A stretch of DNA of 38,835 nucleotides from Firmicutes bacterium UBA7510 (GCA_002479485.1 DLNM01000018.1:1-38835), one strand, 5' to 3'. Shown: positions 14,606 through 23,841, counted from the first letter of the stretch. Notes: generated by a model not told the origin, from the letters alone. Numbers and translations: made by a program.

Positions 14606-16443
14606 TGGCAACATTAAAAGCAATGTTCAAATTGTTTGATGGATATACATCTACAATTCAGAAAATAAATAAAAAGACTGATGAGGCTACTAATAAATTA
14701 TTAAAAGCAAGTGGTTCAACTGATAATTTTAATAAAAAATTAGAAGCTACTGGTGTAAGTGCGGGAAACGCGTCAAATGGATTGGGAAAATTTATAAGTC
14801 TGGCCGCTCTTGTGGCAGGAACTCTCAAGGGAATGAATATAGCTGATGAATATACCAACACTGCATCGAGACTTGCCCTGATTAATGATGGTTTGCAAAC
14901 CCAGTCTGAGTTGCAAGATAAGATATTTTCCGCTGCTGATAAAGCAAAAGGTTCTTATTCTGATATGGCAAGCGCTATATCGAAGATGGGATTAATGGCA
15001 AGTGAATCATTTACATCCAATGATGAATTGATTGCTTTTACTGAATTAATTCAAAAGGGATTTAAGGTTGGCGGTGCTAGTCAATCTGAACAATCCTCTG
15101 CAATGCTTCAATTAACACAGGCTATGTCAGCCGGAAAATTGCAGGGAGACGAGTTCCGCTCTATTATGGAAAATGCTCCTATGATAGCTGATGCTATAGC
15201 GTTATATACTGGTAAAACTAAGGGTGAGTTGAAAGAATTGTCCTCTAAAGGTTTAATTACGTCAGAGGTTATTAAAAATGCTATGTTTATGGCTGCGGAT
15301 GGTATTAATAAAAAGTTTGAAACTATGCCAATGACTTTTGCTGATATATGGAATAAGATAAAAAATGGTGGTTTACAAGCTTTTAATAAAGTAATAACCA
15401 AAGTAAATCAATTAATAAATACAGAAGGTGTGCAAAAGTTTGTAAGTATTATTATCACTGGATTTGATTTAGCTTCACAAGCTGTGGGGTGGTTTATTGA
15501 TAACATAAATACTATGGCACCTATATTAGGTGTTATTGCAGGAGTTTATCTTGCTGGGATAATAGGTAAACTTATAGCCATGATACCATTATGGGGTGCT
15601 AATGCAATAGGAGTATTAAAAGTAGCTTGGCCTATTTTGTTAGTAGTAGGAATAATAGCAATAGCCATATCAGCTGCAAGGCAGTTAGGTGCTACATGGG
15701 AAGAAATATTCGGTTTCGTTGGTGGAGTAGTAGGAACTTTTGCAACCTTTTTTTACAATATATTTGTAACAATATGGAATGTCGTAGCAGCCTTTATTAA
15801 TTTCTTTGGGAATGCATTTAAGAATCCAGTCGCTGCTGTAGAAATATTGTTTAATGACTTAATGATAGCAGTATTAGGATTCATTAAAACTATGTTGCAA
15901 GGAATAGAAGACTTGATAAATAAAATACCTGGAGTAGAAATTGATATTACGAGTGGAATATCCGATTTCGGTGATAAGGTAGCTGATAGAACGCAAAAGA
16001 TAAAAAATGAGTCCGAATGGGAAGAAATTGTAAAAACTAAAGAATTTATGGACTATTCAGATGGCTACTCAAAAGGGAGTTCAATGGGTAAGCAGATATC
16101 TAACAGTATAGGAGATACTTTAAGTTCATTTACAGAATCGTTAACTGGAGATGGATTTGACTTGAGTAATTTTGGTACTGGTAGCAACCCATTAGTAGTA
16201 GAAGGTACAGGTTCAAATGGTAAAGTTGATGTTAATATGGCAGATGAGGATTTGCAATATTTAAGAGACATTGCAGAACGTGACTATATTAATAAGTTTA
16301 GCACAGCAACTCTAGCTCCTAACATAACGGTTACATTTGGCGACATCCATGAGGAAGCAGATGCTGATAAAGTTGCAGGAAGAATTAAAAAGATACTGCA
16401 AGAAGAAATAGCGATGGCTTCAGAGGGGGTTTATAATGTCTAA
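14605..16443 (+). CDS. Tape measure protein
   Basis: A 612-residue protein whose length sets tail length. The N-terminal part (residues ~75-250) holds the conserved tape-measure domain (AISKMGLMASESFTSNDELI, then LQGDEFRSIMENAPMIADAI). Several hydrophobic helices lie between about residues 300 and 430 (WPILLVVGIIAIAISAA). They are typical of tape measures that insert in the membrane at infection. The C-terminal ~150 residues are hydrophilic. At the usual 0.15 nm per residue the tail would be about 90 nm long. No peptidase or lysozyme domain is obvious. Confidence 0.93.
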   Translation: MATLKAMFKLFDGYTSTIQKINKKTDEATNKLLKASGSTDNFNKKLEATGVSAGNASNGLGKFISLAALVAGTLKGMNIADEYTNTASRLALINDGLQTQSELQDKIFSAADKAKGSYSDMASAISKMGLMASESFTSNDELIAFTELIQKGFKVGGASQSEQSSAMLQLTQAMSAGKLQGDEFRSIMENAPMIADAIALYTGKTKGELKELSSKGLITSEVIKNAMFMAADGINKKFETMPMTFADIWNKIKNGGLQAFNKVITKVNQLINTEGVQKFVSIIITGFDLASQAVGWFIDNINTMAPILGVIAGVYLAGIIGKLIAMIPLWGANAIGVLKVAWPILLVVGIIAIAISAARQLGATWEEIFGFVGGVVGTFATFFYNIFVTIWNVVAAFINFFGNAFKNPVAAVEILFNDLMIAVLGFIKTMLQGIEDLINKIPGVEIDITSGISDFGDKVADRTQKIKNESEWEEIVKTKEFMDYSDGYSKGSSMGKQISNSIGDTLSSFTESLTGDGFDLSNFGTGSNPLVVEGTGSNGKVDVNMADEDLQYLRDIAERDYINKFSTATLAPNITVTFGDIHEEADADKVAGRIKKILQEEIAMASEGVYNV

Positions 16444-17095
16444 TTACGCAATATTTTTTGATTATGATAATAAAACTTATAGACTTCCGACTAACCCAGA
16501 GCAGATCACAATAAGCAGTGTCCAAGCTAATTCAAAATATGAAATTCTTAAATCAGGTCAAATTGCTATACCTACTCATATGGAGCTTAAAGAATATAGT
16601 TTTGAATGCGAGTTTCCTAATAATCCACTACATTATGTTGAAACTACAAATAGTTTTAAACCCGCAGACTATTATATTAATCTATTTAAAGAGATAAGAG
16701 AAGATTTAAAGCCAATTAGATTTATTGCAAGTAACGGTATAGGTGATGAAATAACCTCACTTGTATTAATTGAAGATATAGAAATAGTAGAAAAAGCTGG
16801 AGAAGAAGGAGATAAATATTTAAGTTTTAGTTTACTTGAATATAAGGAGTTTAATAAAAAACAGGTCACTGTACAGAAAGGTATAATAATTAATACTTTG
16901 CCTAAATCTCAACCTGCTCCGGTGAATCCTAAAAGTACCGGCAGCTATACAGTTTTAAGTGGTGACAGCCTATGGTCTATTGCTAAGAAATATTACGGTG
17001 ACGGGAGTAAATTTACTAAAATTGTTGAAGCAAATAAAGATAAAATAAAAAATCCATCTTTAATATACCCGGGGCAGGTGTTGACTATACCATGA
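16436..17095 (+). CDS. Tail/baseplate LysM protein (XkdP-like)
   Basis: A 219-residue protein. The first ~150 residues resemble the gp53-like tail/baseplate domain of XkdP (YAIFFDYDNKTYRLPTNPEQ). A proline linker (~155-167) leads to a LysM peptidoglycan-binding domain at residues ~168-219 (YTVLSGDSLWSIAKKYYG, then NPSLIYPGQVLTIP). It overlaps the tape measure by eight bases and the next gene by four. It sits at the tube tip and probably touches peptidoglycan during infection. Confidence 0.92.
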   Translation: MSNYAIFFDYDNKTYRLPTNPEQITISSVQANSKYEILKSGQIAIPTHMELKEYSFECEFPNNPLHYVETTNSFKPADYYINLFKEIREDLKPIRFIASNGIGDEITSLVLIEDIEIVEKAGEEGDKYLSFSLLEYKEFNKKQVTVQKGIIINTLPKSQPAPVNPKSTGSYTVLSGDSLWSIAKKYYGDGSKFTKIVEANKDKIKNPSLIYPGQVLTIP

Positions 17096-18036
17096 TGATT
17101 GAATTTTTAGTTGAGGTAAATGGACAAATTTATGAAATTAGCGAGCTTGTTAAGTCCGTATCATTTACAGATAAATTGAATGATGGATGTAGCAAGCTTG
17201 AATTTTCTTATATAGATGATCAGTTAAATATAAAAAACGGCAGCACAGTAAGATTGAAAGTTAATAGTTCAAATATATTTTACGGTTATGTATTTAAACA
17301 TGGCCAGAACAAGAAAAAAGAGATATCAGTTACAGCATATGATCAGTTGAGATATTGTAAGGCAAAAGATACAATTGTCGTAAAGAACGATACTGTAACA
17401 ACCTTAGTTAAGAAAATGTGTAATTACTTTAACTTAAATGTAGGATATTTAACAGACACAGTTTACAAGCTTGCAACTAGTGTTGCTGATGATAAAACTT
17501 GGCTAGATATAATTTATGCAACCTTAAGTGATACATTGATGAATAAAGGTAAATGGTATGCTTTAAGAGATGAGTTCGGCAGTATAACAGTTAGAAATTT
17601 AGAAGACATTAAACTTGATTTAATACTTGGTGATGGAAGTCTATGCTATGATTTTGAATATCAAAAATCAATAGATGATGAGTTTTATAATGTTATAAAG
17701 ATTGTCAGAGACAATGAAAGTACAGGCAAAAGAGATACATACATTGCTAAAGACAGCAATTCAATAAATAAATATGGATTACTGCAGTATTTTGAAGTGT
17801 TAGACAAGAATAGTAATTCAGCTCAAGCAAAGTCAAAAGCTGATATGCTACTAAACTTATATAACCATGAAGTTGAAACATTAACACTAAACTGTTTAGG
17901 CGATATTAGGGTTAGAGCCGGCACAAGTTTTTATGGTTCAATAGAAGATCTAGAACTTAATAAAAGATTAATAGTAAAATCTGTTACACATGAATTTTTA
18001 CCAGTTCATACAATGTCTATAGAGGTGGCCATATGA
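17092..18036 (+). CDS. Baseplate hub protein (XkdQ-like, gpD family)
   Basis: A 314-residue protein from ATG 17092 (a second ATG at 17095 is equally usable). It contains the gpD/gp27-type hub pattern: an N-terminal beta domain (ISELVKSVSFTDKLNDG), a middle domain (DDKTWLDIIYATLSDT) and a C-terminal segment (VRAGTSFYGSIEDLELNKR, then VTHEFLPVHTMSIEV). The hub trimer connects the tube to the spike. It is coupled to both neighbours by four-base overlaps. Confidence 0.9.
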   Translation: MMIEFLVEVNGQIYEISELVKSVSFTDKLNDGCSKLEFSYIDDQLNIKNGSTVRLKVNSSNIFYGYVFKHGQNKKKEISVTAYDQLRYCKAKDTIVVKNDTVTTLVKKMCNYFNLNVGYLTDTVYKLATSVADDKTWLDIIYATLSDTLMNKGKWYALRDEFGSITVRNLEDIKLDLILGDGSLCYDFEYQKSIDDEFYNVIKIVRDNESTGKRDTYIAKDSNSINKYGLLQYFEVLDKNSNSAQAKSKADMLLNLYNHEVETLTLNCLGDIRVRAGTSFYGSIEDLELNKRLIVKSVTHEFLPVHTMSIEVAI

Positions 18037-18266
18037 TAAATGAAATTAAAACTATAGTACAAAACTATCTAAATAACGCTAAGCTATGTAGCTTTTTAAT
18101 CGGAACAGTAACAAGCGAAGGGATTAGAGTAAGTGATAAACTTACTATACCAAACGAGCTCATAGTTGGCAATTTAAAAAGTTCATTAATTATAGGTTGC
18201 AAAGTTAGGTTATTAAGAAATCACGGTGGACAACAATTCTATATCCTGGAGGTGATATCTGAATGA
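18033..18266 (+). CDS. DUF2577 baseplate protein (XkdR-like)
   Basis: A 77-residue protein with the short OB-like beta pattern of DUF2577 (LCSFLIGTVTS, then LTIPNELIVGN and VRLLRNHGGQQFYILEVI). It is an inner baseplate component, probably linked to the hub or spike. Order between XkdQ-like and XkdS-like genes is exactly as in PBSX. Confidence 0.87.
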   Translation: MINEIKTIVQNYLNNAKLCSFLIGTVTSEGIRVSDKLTIPNELIVGNLKSSLIIGCKVRLLRNHGGQQFYILEVISE

Positions 18267-18658
18267 TACCAAAAGGTTTAATTAGTACGGATTTAAAAAT
18301 AGAAAATTCAGTAGAAACCAATAAGACTTACAAAATGTCTACTGATAAAATTCAAGGGTTTGCAGAAGAAATAATAGCTTTAAAACAGGCCATATATAAG
18401 GTTCTTAATACTGAAAAGTATGAATATCCTATATATGGTTTTTCTTATGGAATAGAGCTTGAAAGTCTAATCGGTAAGAATGTTTCCTATGTGAAAATTG
18501 AATTGAAAAGAAGAATTAAAGAATGCTTGTTATCAGATAGCAGAATAACAAATGTAGATAATTTTGAATTTTCTGTTAACGGTGACGAGTTAATATGTAA
18601 TTTTTATGTCTATAGTATTTATGGAGAAATTACAATATCGAAGGAGGTGAATATTTAG
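18263..18658 (+). CDS. DUF2634 baseplate wedge protein (XkdS-like, gp25 relative)
   Basis: A 131-residue protein from ATG 18263 after GGAGGTGAT. It contains the gp25/lysozyme-like wedge pattern (TDKIQGFAEEIIALKQAIYK, then YPIYGFSYGIELESLIGK). This component attaches the sheath to the baseplate wedge. Its TAG stop overlaps the GTG start of the next gene by one base. Confidence 0.9.
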   Translation: MIPKGLISTDLKIENSVETNKTYKMSTDKIQGFAEEIIALKQAIYKVLNTEKYEYPIYGFSYGIELESLIGKNVSYVKIELKRRIKECLLSDSRITNVDNFEFSVNGDELICNFYVYSIYGEITISKEVNI

Positions 18659-19677
18659 TGTTTGATAATATGACTTATGAGGCTATTATATCGGATATGC
18701 TTAGTAGAGTAAAAAGTGATATAGATAAAAGAGAGGGTTCAATTATATATGATGCTATGGCACCTTGTGCTTACCAATTAGCACAAACTTACTTTATGCT
18801 AAACAATTTTATTGACTTAGTTAGTGGAGATACTGCAGTGGGTGAATATCTGGACCGTGTTGTTGCTGATTATGGAATTACAAGAAAACCATCTACGAAC
18901 GCTATTAGAAAGATAATTACCACTGGAAGCGTGGATATTAGAACGAGATGGGGACTAAATGATACATCCTATGTAATTACTGAATTGATAGCTACAAATG
19001 AGTATAAGGCAACATGCGAACAATTAGGGTCAGTAGGTAATTTATATAGTGGTACTTTAGAAAATATTGATAATATATCCGGTGTTACCGCAACATTAAC
19101 AGATATAATTACATCCGGTGCTGATAAAGAGGCAGATGAAAACTTAAGAGAAAGATTTTATACTCAGATACAATCTCCGAGTACATCTGGTAATGCGGAT
19201 AATTATATTCAATGGGCTCTTAAAGTTCCTGGTGTCGGAGATGCGAGAGTGTTTCCGCTGTGGAACGGTAACGGAACAGTTAAAGTTATTGTGGTAAATA
19301 GCAATATGGAAATAGACGAATCCTTAGAAACATTAGTCCATAGTTACATAGAAACTGTAAGACCTATAGGGGCAACAGTTACGGTTGATAGTCCAGTGGG
19401 AATCGCAGTAAATGTCACAGCCAATGTAGAACTTGATGGTTCTAAGACTATTTTAGAAGTGCAGAATACTTTTATTAATGCATTTACGGAATATCTTAAG
19501 GAAACAGTATTTGAAACTTATTCTGTTAGCTATGCTAGGGTAGGAAGTATTTTACTTACAACAGAAGGAGTAGCCGATTATTCAAATCTATTAATAAATG
19601 CTGGTACCGAAAATATAATTATAGGCGATACCGAGATACCAATCACGGGAACAGTTACTTTGTCGGAGGTGGTATAG
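18658..19677 (+). CDS. Baseplate J-like protein (XkdT-like, gp6/gpJ)
   Basis: A 339-residue wedge protein starting at GTG 18658 after AAGGAGGTGA. Motifs of the Baseplate_J family are clear: LDRVVADYGITRKP near residue 65, then DENLRERFYTQIQSPSTSGN near 160, and VPGVGDARVFPLWNGNGTVKV. The C-terminal part is the alternating-strand domain that rearranges on contraction. It is full length for this family. Confidence 0.93.
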   Translation: MFDNMTYEAIISDMLSRVKSDIDKREGSIIYDAMAPCAYQLAQTYFMLNNFIDLVSGDTAVGEYLDRVVADYGITRKPSTNAIRKIITTGSVDIRTRWGLNDTSYVITELIATNEYKATCEQLGSVGNLYSGTLENIDNISGVTATLTDIITSGADKEADENLRERFYTQIQSPSTSGNADNYIQWALKVPGVGDARVFPLWNGNGTVKVIVVNSNMEIDESLETLVHSYIETVRPIGATVTVDSPVGIAVNVTANVELDGSKTILEVQNTFINAFTEYLKETVFETYSVSYARVGSILLTTEGVADYSNLLINAGTENIIIGDTEIPITGTVTLSEVV

Positions 19678-20229
19678 TTGAACCTTATTAAATTACTTCC
19701 AAATTATTATAATGGTAATTTAACTATGGAAGAGCTGCAGGGCATATTAAGCATTAATATAAATAATCTTGCAAATAGTTTTGATGAAACTATAGATCAA
19801 TGTTTTGTAAATACAGCAACAACTTTACTTAGTAGATATGAACAAATATATGGGATTCAAGTTGACGTAAGTAAATCTAATGAATTTAGAAGAGAACGAA
19901 TAAGAGCTAAGATAAGAGGAACTGGAACAGTAAACAAAAAAATGATAATAGACGCTGCAGCTTCTTACAGTAATGGTGAAGTTGAAGTGATAGAAGATTC
20001 TGCAAATTATAGATTTATTATTAAATTTGTAGGCACGAAAGGTATTCCAGGCAACATGGCAGATTTAAAACTAACTATAGAGGAAATAAAGCCAGCTCAT
20101 TTAGCTTTAGCTTTTGAATTCACATGGTTAACATGGAATGAATTTGACGGTTATAATAAAACTTGGGATGAGTGGGATCTAATAAATCTTACTTGGAATG
20201 AACTTGGAACATACAAGGAGGTGGTATAA
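19678..20229 (+). CDS. DUF2313 baseplate protein (XkdU/YmfQ-like)
   Basis: A 183-residue protein starting with TTG directly after the stop of the upstream gene, with GGAGGTGG just before. It contains the YmfQ-family core (TLLSRYEQIYGIQVDVSKSN, then FRRERIRAKIRGTGTVNK). The C-terminus is rich in repeated Thr-Trp-(Asn/Asp)-Glu units (TWNEF, TWDEW, TWNEL), a common end in clostridial homologues. It links wedge and tail fibre. Confidence 0.9.
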   Translation: MNLIKLLPNYYNGNLTMEELQGILSININNLANSFDETIDQCFVNTATTLLSRYEQIYGIQVDVSKSNEFRRERIRAKIRGTGTVNKKMIIDAAASYSNGEVEVIEDSANYRFIIKFVGTKGIPGNMADLKLTIEEIKPAHLALAFEFTWLTWNEFDGYNKTWDEWDLINLTWNELGTYKEVV

Positions 20230-21233
20230 TGCCAAGCGTAAATAAAACCCCAACTCTTGGTTTGAATCAATGGGAGGGGAATGAATATTTTAAACGTGAA
20301 GACTTAGTAAGCGATAATGCATTAATCGATGCAGCAATAAAACAAGATAGGGTGACTTTGGAAAAAAAAGCGGACAAAGAAAGTCCTCAATTTACAGGTA
20401 CACCTACAATTAATGGCAATGAAATAGCAACTGTAAATAATATACCTGCAGGGTTATCTTTAGGAGAGACTTCTTCTACAGCATATCGAGGTGATAGGGG
20501 TAAAGTGGCTTATGACCACAGTCAATCAGCTCATGCACCGTCTAATGCACAGAAAAATAGTGATATTACTAAAGCTGAAATAGAAGCTAAATTGACTGGA
20601 CAAATATCAACACATTATCATGCTTCAGATAGTACAAAAGCACCTACAATGCATGCAGTAGCTGATGGAACATATGGTTTAGGTACTCACCATGCTTATG
20701 GACATGTTAAAACTTATCAAGGGTTAGACTTTTTAGGAGCAGACGCTTTTGCGCTACATGCTAATCAAGGTAAAGTCTTAAAAGATTTAATTGATACGAA
20801 AGGGGCAAAAGTTTGGACAAAATTAGGTTCTTATGCTACTATAGTTGCTACTACTTCTGTTCCAAGTGGAAGCATAACTTTACCATCTAATGCTACTAAA
20901 GTAATGTTTGAAATTGTTTTAGATAGCCTAGCAAATACAAATATTGTTGGTAGAGCTACATATGGAAATAATCCTAGTACATATACCTCACTATTTGAAT
21001 TTAGTATATATAAGTTTGATGCTGGTGAACCAGACTCATCATTCCTTCGTCAAGGTGAAATACCATCTTGGACTGGCGAATTAATAGGAGATTATTGGCA
21101 CTTTTTAATTAACACTGGTAGTGATAGTGGTAATAGAATACCGGGAGTGACTGGAATTAGATTACATAAATCAAAAAGCACTATATATTTTTGGTTAAGT
21201 AAAACAGCAACAATAAACGTATATTATAAGTAG
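20229..21233 (+). CDS. Tail fibre protein
   Basis: A 334-residue fibre. The N-terminus (TPTLGLNQWEGNEYFKRED) is the baseplate-attachment segment of clostridial phage fibres. It is followed by a Gly/Thr-rich stretch and the frequent fibre module LGETSSTAYRGDRGKVAYDH, then KAEIEAKLTGQISTHYH, which probably trimerises and binds metal through histidines. The last ~130 residues form a separate beta-rich domain and are the likely receptor-binding part. It is short for a host-range fibre. No chaperone domain is seen at the end. Confidence 0.85.
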   Translation: MPSVNKTPTLGLNQWEGNEYFKREDLVSDNALIDAAIKQDRVTLEKKADKESPQFTGTPTINGNEIATVNNIPAGLSLGETSSTAYRGDRGKVAYDHSQSAHAPSNAQKNSDITKAEIEAKLTGQISTHYHASDSTKAPTMHAVADGTYGLGTHHAYGHVKTYQGLDFLGADAFALHANQGKVLKDLIDTKGAKVWTKLGSYATIVATTSVPSGSITLPSNATKVMFEIVLDSLANTNIVGRATYGNNPSTYTSLFEFSIYKFDAGEPDSSFLRQGEIPSWTGELIGDYWHFLINTGSDSGNRIPGVTGIRLHKSKSTIYFWLSKTATINVYYK

Positions 21234-21241
21234 GTGATAAG

Positions 21242-21571
21242 ATGTATATACTTCAAGTATTAAACAATGTAGGCTTTTCAAAAGGTATACTAGAAGATGA
21301 CTACATTCCAAACGATAATGAAATTGAAATAACTAAAGAGCAATATAATTCTATAAAGCTACCTTGTAGTACAGTAATTGAAAGCAATGTATTAATTTCT
21401 TACGAGCACTTTGAGCCAGAACCTGTAGAAGAGCCAATAAGAGAAAAATCATTAATAGAATTATTGAAAGAAGAAAACGCATTATTAAAAGAAAGAATAT
21501 TACAATTAGAGGTTGCAGAAGTTAATCGTAAATCTACTGAAATAGAAAAACAAATAATGGGAGGTATTTAA
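21242..21571 (+). CDS. Small fibre-associated protein (XkdW-like)
   Basis: A 109-residue acidic protein. The N-terminal ~60 residues are a small beta domain (IEITKEQYNSIKL). A proline/glutamate linker follows, and then a leucine-zipper-like helix at about residues 70-105 (SLIELLKEENALLKERILQL). By position after the fibre and before an XkdX-like gene, it is probably the XkdW-type accessory of the fibre. The assignment rests on order and general shape. Confidence 0.7.
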   Translation: MYILQVLNNVGFSKGILEDDYIPNDNEIEITKEQYNSIKLPCSTVIESNVLISYEHFEPEPVEEPIREKSLIELLKEENALLKERILQLEVAEVNRKSTEIEKQIMGGI

Positions 21572-21572
21572 A

Positions 21573-21749
21573 ATGGAAGAAAGAAGTTATTATTTTAATC
21601 TACAAAAGAGAGTTATAGAAAGTAAGTTGAACACAAAAGAGCAGAATACAAAGAATGTTGCACTATGGCAAAGTGTAGGATTACTTAAAGACCAGGATAT
21701 GATTGACTTAATGGTGATTATAGAGGCTGTATATCCTACAGAACTGTAG
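21573..21749 (+). CDS. XkdX-like small protein
   Basis: A 58-residue protein from ATG 21573, with GGGAGG nine bases upstream. The sequence YYFNLQKRVIESKLNTKEQN, then NVALWQSVGLLKDQDMIDLM, is of the XkdX type, a small conserved protein encoded between fibre and lysis genes of PBSX-like phages; its function is unknown. It is the last + strand gene before the opposite-strand cargo gene. Confidence 0.8.
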   Translation: MEERSYYFNLQKRVIESKLNTKEQNTKNVALWQSVGLLKDQDMIDLMVIIEAVYPTEL

Positions 21750-21754
21750 GATAA

Positions 21755-21782
21755 TGCCCGCATTTTAAATATTTTGCGGGCA
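21755..21782. terminator. GC-rich hairpin between structural and cargo genes
   Basis: A perfect 8-bp stem TGCCCGCA / TGCGGGCA with a 12-base AT loop, five bases after the XkdX-like stop. It also lies just beyond the end of the minus-strand gene, so it may act for both directions. A clean T-run is missing on either side. Confidence 0.6.
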
Positions 21783-21816
21783 ATTGTATTTTATCATTCG
21801 GCACTATAATATTTGT

Positions 21817-22464
21817 TTATTTCTCACTATTTAAAAAAATGATTTCAGTATAAAAAATTAATTTATTTACGTCTTTGCTTTTATCAATAAGGGAATCATT
21901 TATTGAGAAAATCATAAAAGAAATAAGAGATATTAATGCAGTTAAAAAAAATAGAACTGAAAAATTCTGAATAATATGTTCATAAAATGAGGTTGATGTG
22001 AAATTGAAAAAATTATTTACAAAAGACGCAAAACTTACACCTAACATAAAAGTTAGATAGGGTTTGTCTTTTAATATATTTCTTTTTTCTTGCTGATATT
22101 CTAAAAGTTGATTTCTATAAAAATTATCATAAATGCATTTGCTAATTTTATAACTTTTCAAAATATTTTTCAAATTAGAAATTACGTATAGCTCAAGCTC
22201 TTCACGATAATTATTATTACTTATACTGTAGTTGTTTGTTAATTCTCTTAATTTTTTTATTTTTAATTTAAATATCAACTTTCCGACAATAGTAGCTATC
22301 AGAAAATCAAATAATAAAATTGTTATAAAAATTTTATAATCTTGACTTATGGTCCCTAATGCTAGTAATAAAGTCAAAATAAAAATTATTATGTTTGTGA
22401 TTTTATTACTGACAAGGTTTGATTTTTCTTTGTACATTTTATAATACAATTCTGGGGTAAGCAT
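21817..22464 (-). CDS. Minus-strand membrane protein, prophage cargo
   Basis: A 215-residue protein read against the late operon, starting at ATG 22462-22464 with AGGAG upstream. Hydrophobic segments are visible at about residues 23-40, 44-64, 137-158 and 166-190, giving two membrane hairpins. They are separated by a ~70-residue charged, mainly helical cytoplasmic region. The sequence is extremely AT-rich. This resembles the general plan of SLATT-type small membrane effectors (two-helix pores with a helical domain), but I cannot confirm that. Opposite orientation inside a late operon is the mark of a lysogenically expressed cargo gene, for example for superinfection exclusion. Confidence 0.75.
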   Translation of the reverse strand: MLTPELYYKMYKEKSNLVSNKITNIIIFILTLLLALGTISQDYKIFITILLFDFLIATIVGKLIFKLKIKKLRELTNNYSISNNNYREELELYVISNLKNILKSYKISKCIYDNFYRNQLLEYQQEKRNILKDKPYLTFMLGVSFASFVNNFFNFTSTSFYEHIIQNFSVLFFLTALISLISFMIFSINDSLIDKSKDVNKLIFYTEIIFLNSEK

Positions 22465-22554
22465 TATTTTATACTCCTAAATATCTATATTTTTACAATA
22501 TTTTACTCTATTATACAATAAAAGTAAATAATAATTTTAATTTTGAGGTGGTAT

Positions 22555-22836
22555 ATGACTATAGAAATAAGTATATTAATAGCAGTTATAGGCTGCTTTG
22601 TCGGCATTGGGGGCTGGTTTAAGGGCAGAGATACAAAGATTGCAGCTGATGCAGAGTGGAAAGGCAATGTCAATGCAAAGCTTGATGTGATTGTTGGCAT
22701 AAAGGAAAATGTCGAGGAAATAGAAGGTAAATTTAATGAACACGACAAAAAAATAATAGCTCTTGAACAGTCTACTAAGTCGGCGCATCATAGGATTGAT
22801 GAAATGGTAGGTATAAAGAAAAATGAAAAAGACTAA
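22555..22836 (+). CDS. Small membrane protein of the lysis cassette
   Basis: A 93-residue protein from ATG 22555 (GAGGTGG at 22545-22551; an upstream in-frame TTG at 22543 lies inside that site). One hydrophobic segment (residues ~4-20, ISILIAVIGCFVGIGGWF) is followed by a charged helical region with heptad-like repeats. The layout resembles XhlA/haemolysin-type proteins of PBSX and small holin-associated proteins. It overlaps the next gene by 14 bases. Confidence 0.75.
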   Translation: MTIEISILIAVIGCFVGIGGWFKGRDTKIAADAEWKGNVNAKLDVIVGIKENVEEIEGKFNEHDKKIIALEQSTKSAHHRIDEMVGIKKNEKD

Positions 22837-23047
22837 GTTTTCAAAGAAACTACTTGTATGTATGTTTCTTTTTTTATTGCTGTTTGTAATAACTATTTGT
22901 GTTCTTTTTTATAGGATTGGTAACGAACCAGGAACATTAATAACATGTGTATTTGCATTTTGTGGACTAGAGGGTGGTGTTCTAGGTTGGATAAAAACAA
23001 GTGAAAGTAAAAATAATTCTCAGGAGGATTTAGATAATGAAAATTAA
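22823..23047 (+). CDS. Two-helix membrane protein of the lysis cassette
   Basis: A 74-residue protein with two hydrophobic segments (residues ~9-31 and ~37-56). The second contains GTLITCVFAFCGLEGGVLGW. Termini are basic and acidic respectively, so both should be inside the cell. It may be a second holin or antiholin. The C-terminus overlaps the following holin gene by 11 bases, which supports joint expression. The ribosome site is weak. Confidence 0.7.
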   Translation: MKKTKFSKKLLVCMFLFLLLFVITICVLFYRIGNEPGTLITCVFAFCGLEGGVLGWIKTSESKNNSQEDLDNEN

Positions 23048-23273
23048 TTGGAAACAAAAATTAACAAGTAGAAAGTTTTGGGCAGCTCTAATTGGCTTTG
23101 TTACAGCTCTATTAGTGGCATTTGGAGTAGATAATTTAACTATAGAGCAAGTAGTAGCTTTAATTACTGCAGCTAGTACTCTTATAGCTTACATAGTAGG
23201 AGAGGGCATAGTAGATGCTGCAAGAATTAATAAAGAAAAAGAAGGTGAAAAATATGGCGACTCTGAGATGTAA
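23037..23273 (+). CDS. Holin
   Basis: A 78-residue protein of the Gram-positive phage holin type. It has a short start (INWKQKLTSRKFWAALIG), a first membrane helix at ~13-29, a loop (DNLTIEQ), a second helix at ~39-55 and a charged tail. Holins form membrane lesions that release the endolysin at a set time. It overlaps the upstream small membrane gene and ends 20 bases into the endolysin gene. Confidence 0.85.
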   Translation: MKINWKQKLTSRKFWAALIGFVTALLVAFGVDNLTIEQVVALITAASTLIAYIVGEGIVDAARINKEKEGEKYGDSEM

Positions 23274-23841
23274 TCCAACAAATAGTGTAAGACAAACTAG
23301 TCCATATGGTCCACGTAACTATGCAGGATTAGAGTTTCATCCTGGTATGGATATAGGTGCAACAGTTCCAGGCAAAGAAGGGGATAATCTTTATGCGGTT
23401 GCAGATGGTACAGTAAGAGTATCTAAAGCTAATGCAGGTAATCCTGCAACTGGATATGGTTATTATATCGTTATTGAGCATAGTAATTATTGTAGCTTGT
23501 ATGGTCACATGCAAAGGTTAGAAGTAAAAGAAGGACAGAAAGTAAAAGCCGGAGAAGTTATAGGGCATATGGGGAACACAGGTTTATCATCTGGAGCACA
23601 TTTGCATTTTGAAATTAGAGACTGTAACTATGCAAAGTTTTGGGAAAAGGGAACATTAAAAGGTGAATATAAGTATGCAATAGATCCGCAACCATTACTG
23701 CTAAAGAATGTACTATCTATCACAGAAGCATTAAATATAATTAAGAAAAAACGTATTTATGACAATGATACAATAGAATTTATGCTTACTCATCCATGGC
23801 CGCAAAACTTTCTTGATAAGTTCGCAAAAAATATTAAATAA
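23254..23841 (+). CDS. Endolysin, M23 metallopeptidase
   Basis: A 195-residue peptidoglycan endopeptidase. I start it at ATG 23254 after GAAGGTG; a longer frame from 23215 would add an unlikely lysine-rich leader. The LytM/M23 zinc site is complete: H29 and D33 in FHPGMDIG, H85 in YGHM, and H116-L-H118 in GAHLHFEI. The last ~45 residues (ITEALNIIKKKRIYDNDTIE onward) are a short helical segment that may bind the wall. Use of an M23 peptidase rather than an amidase as the lysin is less common in clostridial phages. Confidence 0.93.
   Translation: MATLRCNPTNSVRQTSPYGPRNYAGLEFHPGMDIGATVPGKEGDNLYAVADGTVRVSKANAGNPATGYGYYIVIEHSNYCSLYGHMQRLEVKEGQKVKAGEVIGHMGNTGLSSGAHLHFEIRDCNYAKFWEKGTLKGEYKYAIDPQPLLLKNVLSITEALNIIKKKRIYDNDTIEFMLTHPWPQNFLDKFAKNIK

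Noticed and set aside
23215..23253. Longer N-terminus for the endolysin
   Set aside because: The extra residues are a lysine-rich translation of the end of the holin gene; ATG 23254 has a correctly spaced GAAGGTG.
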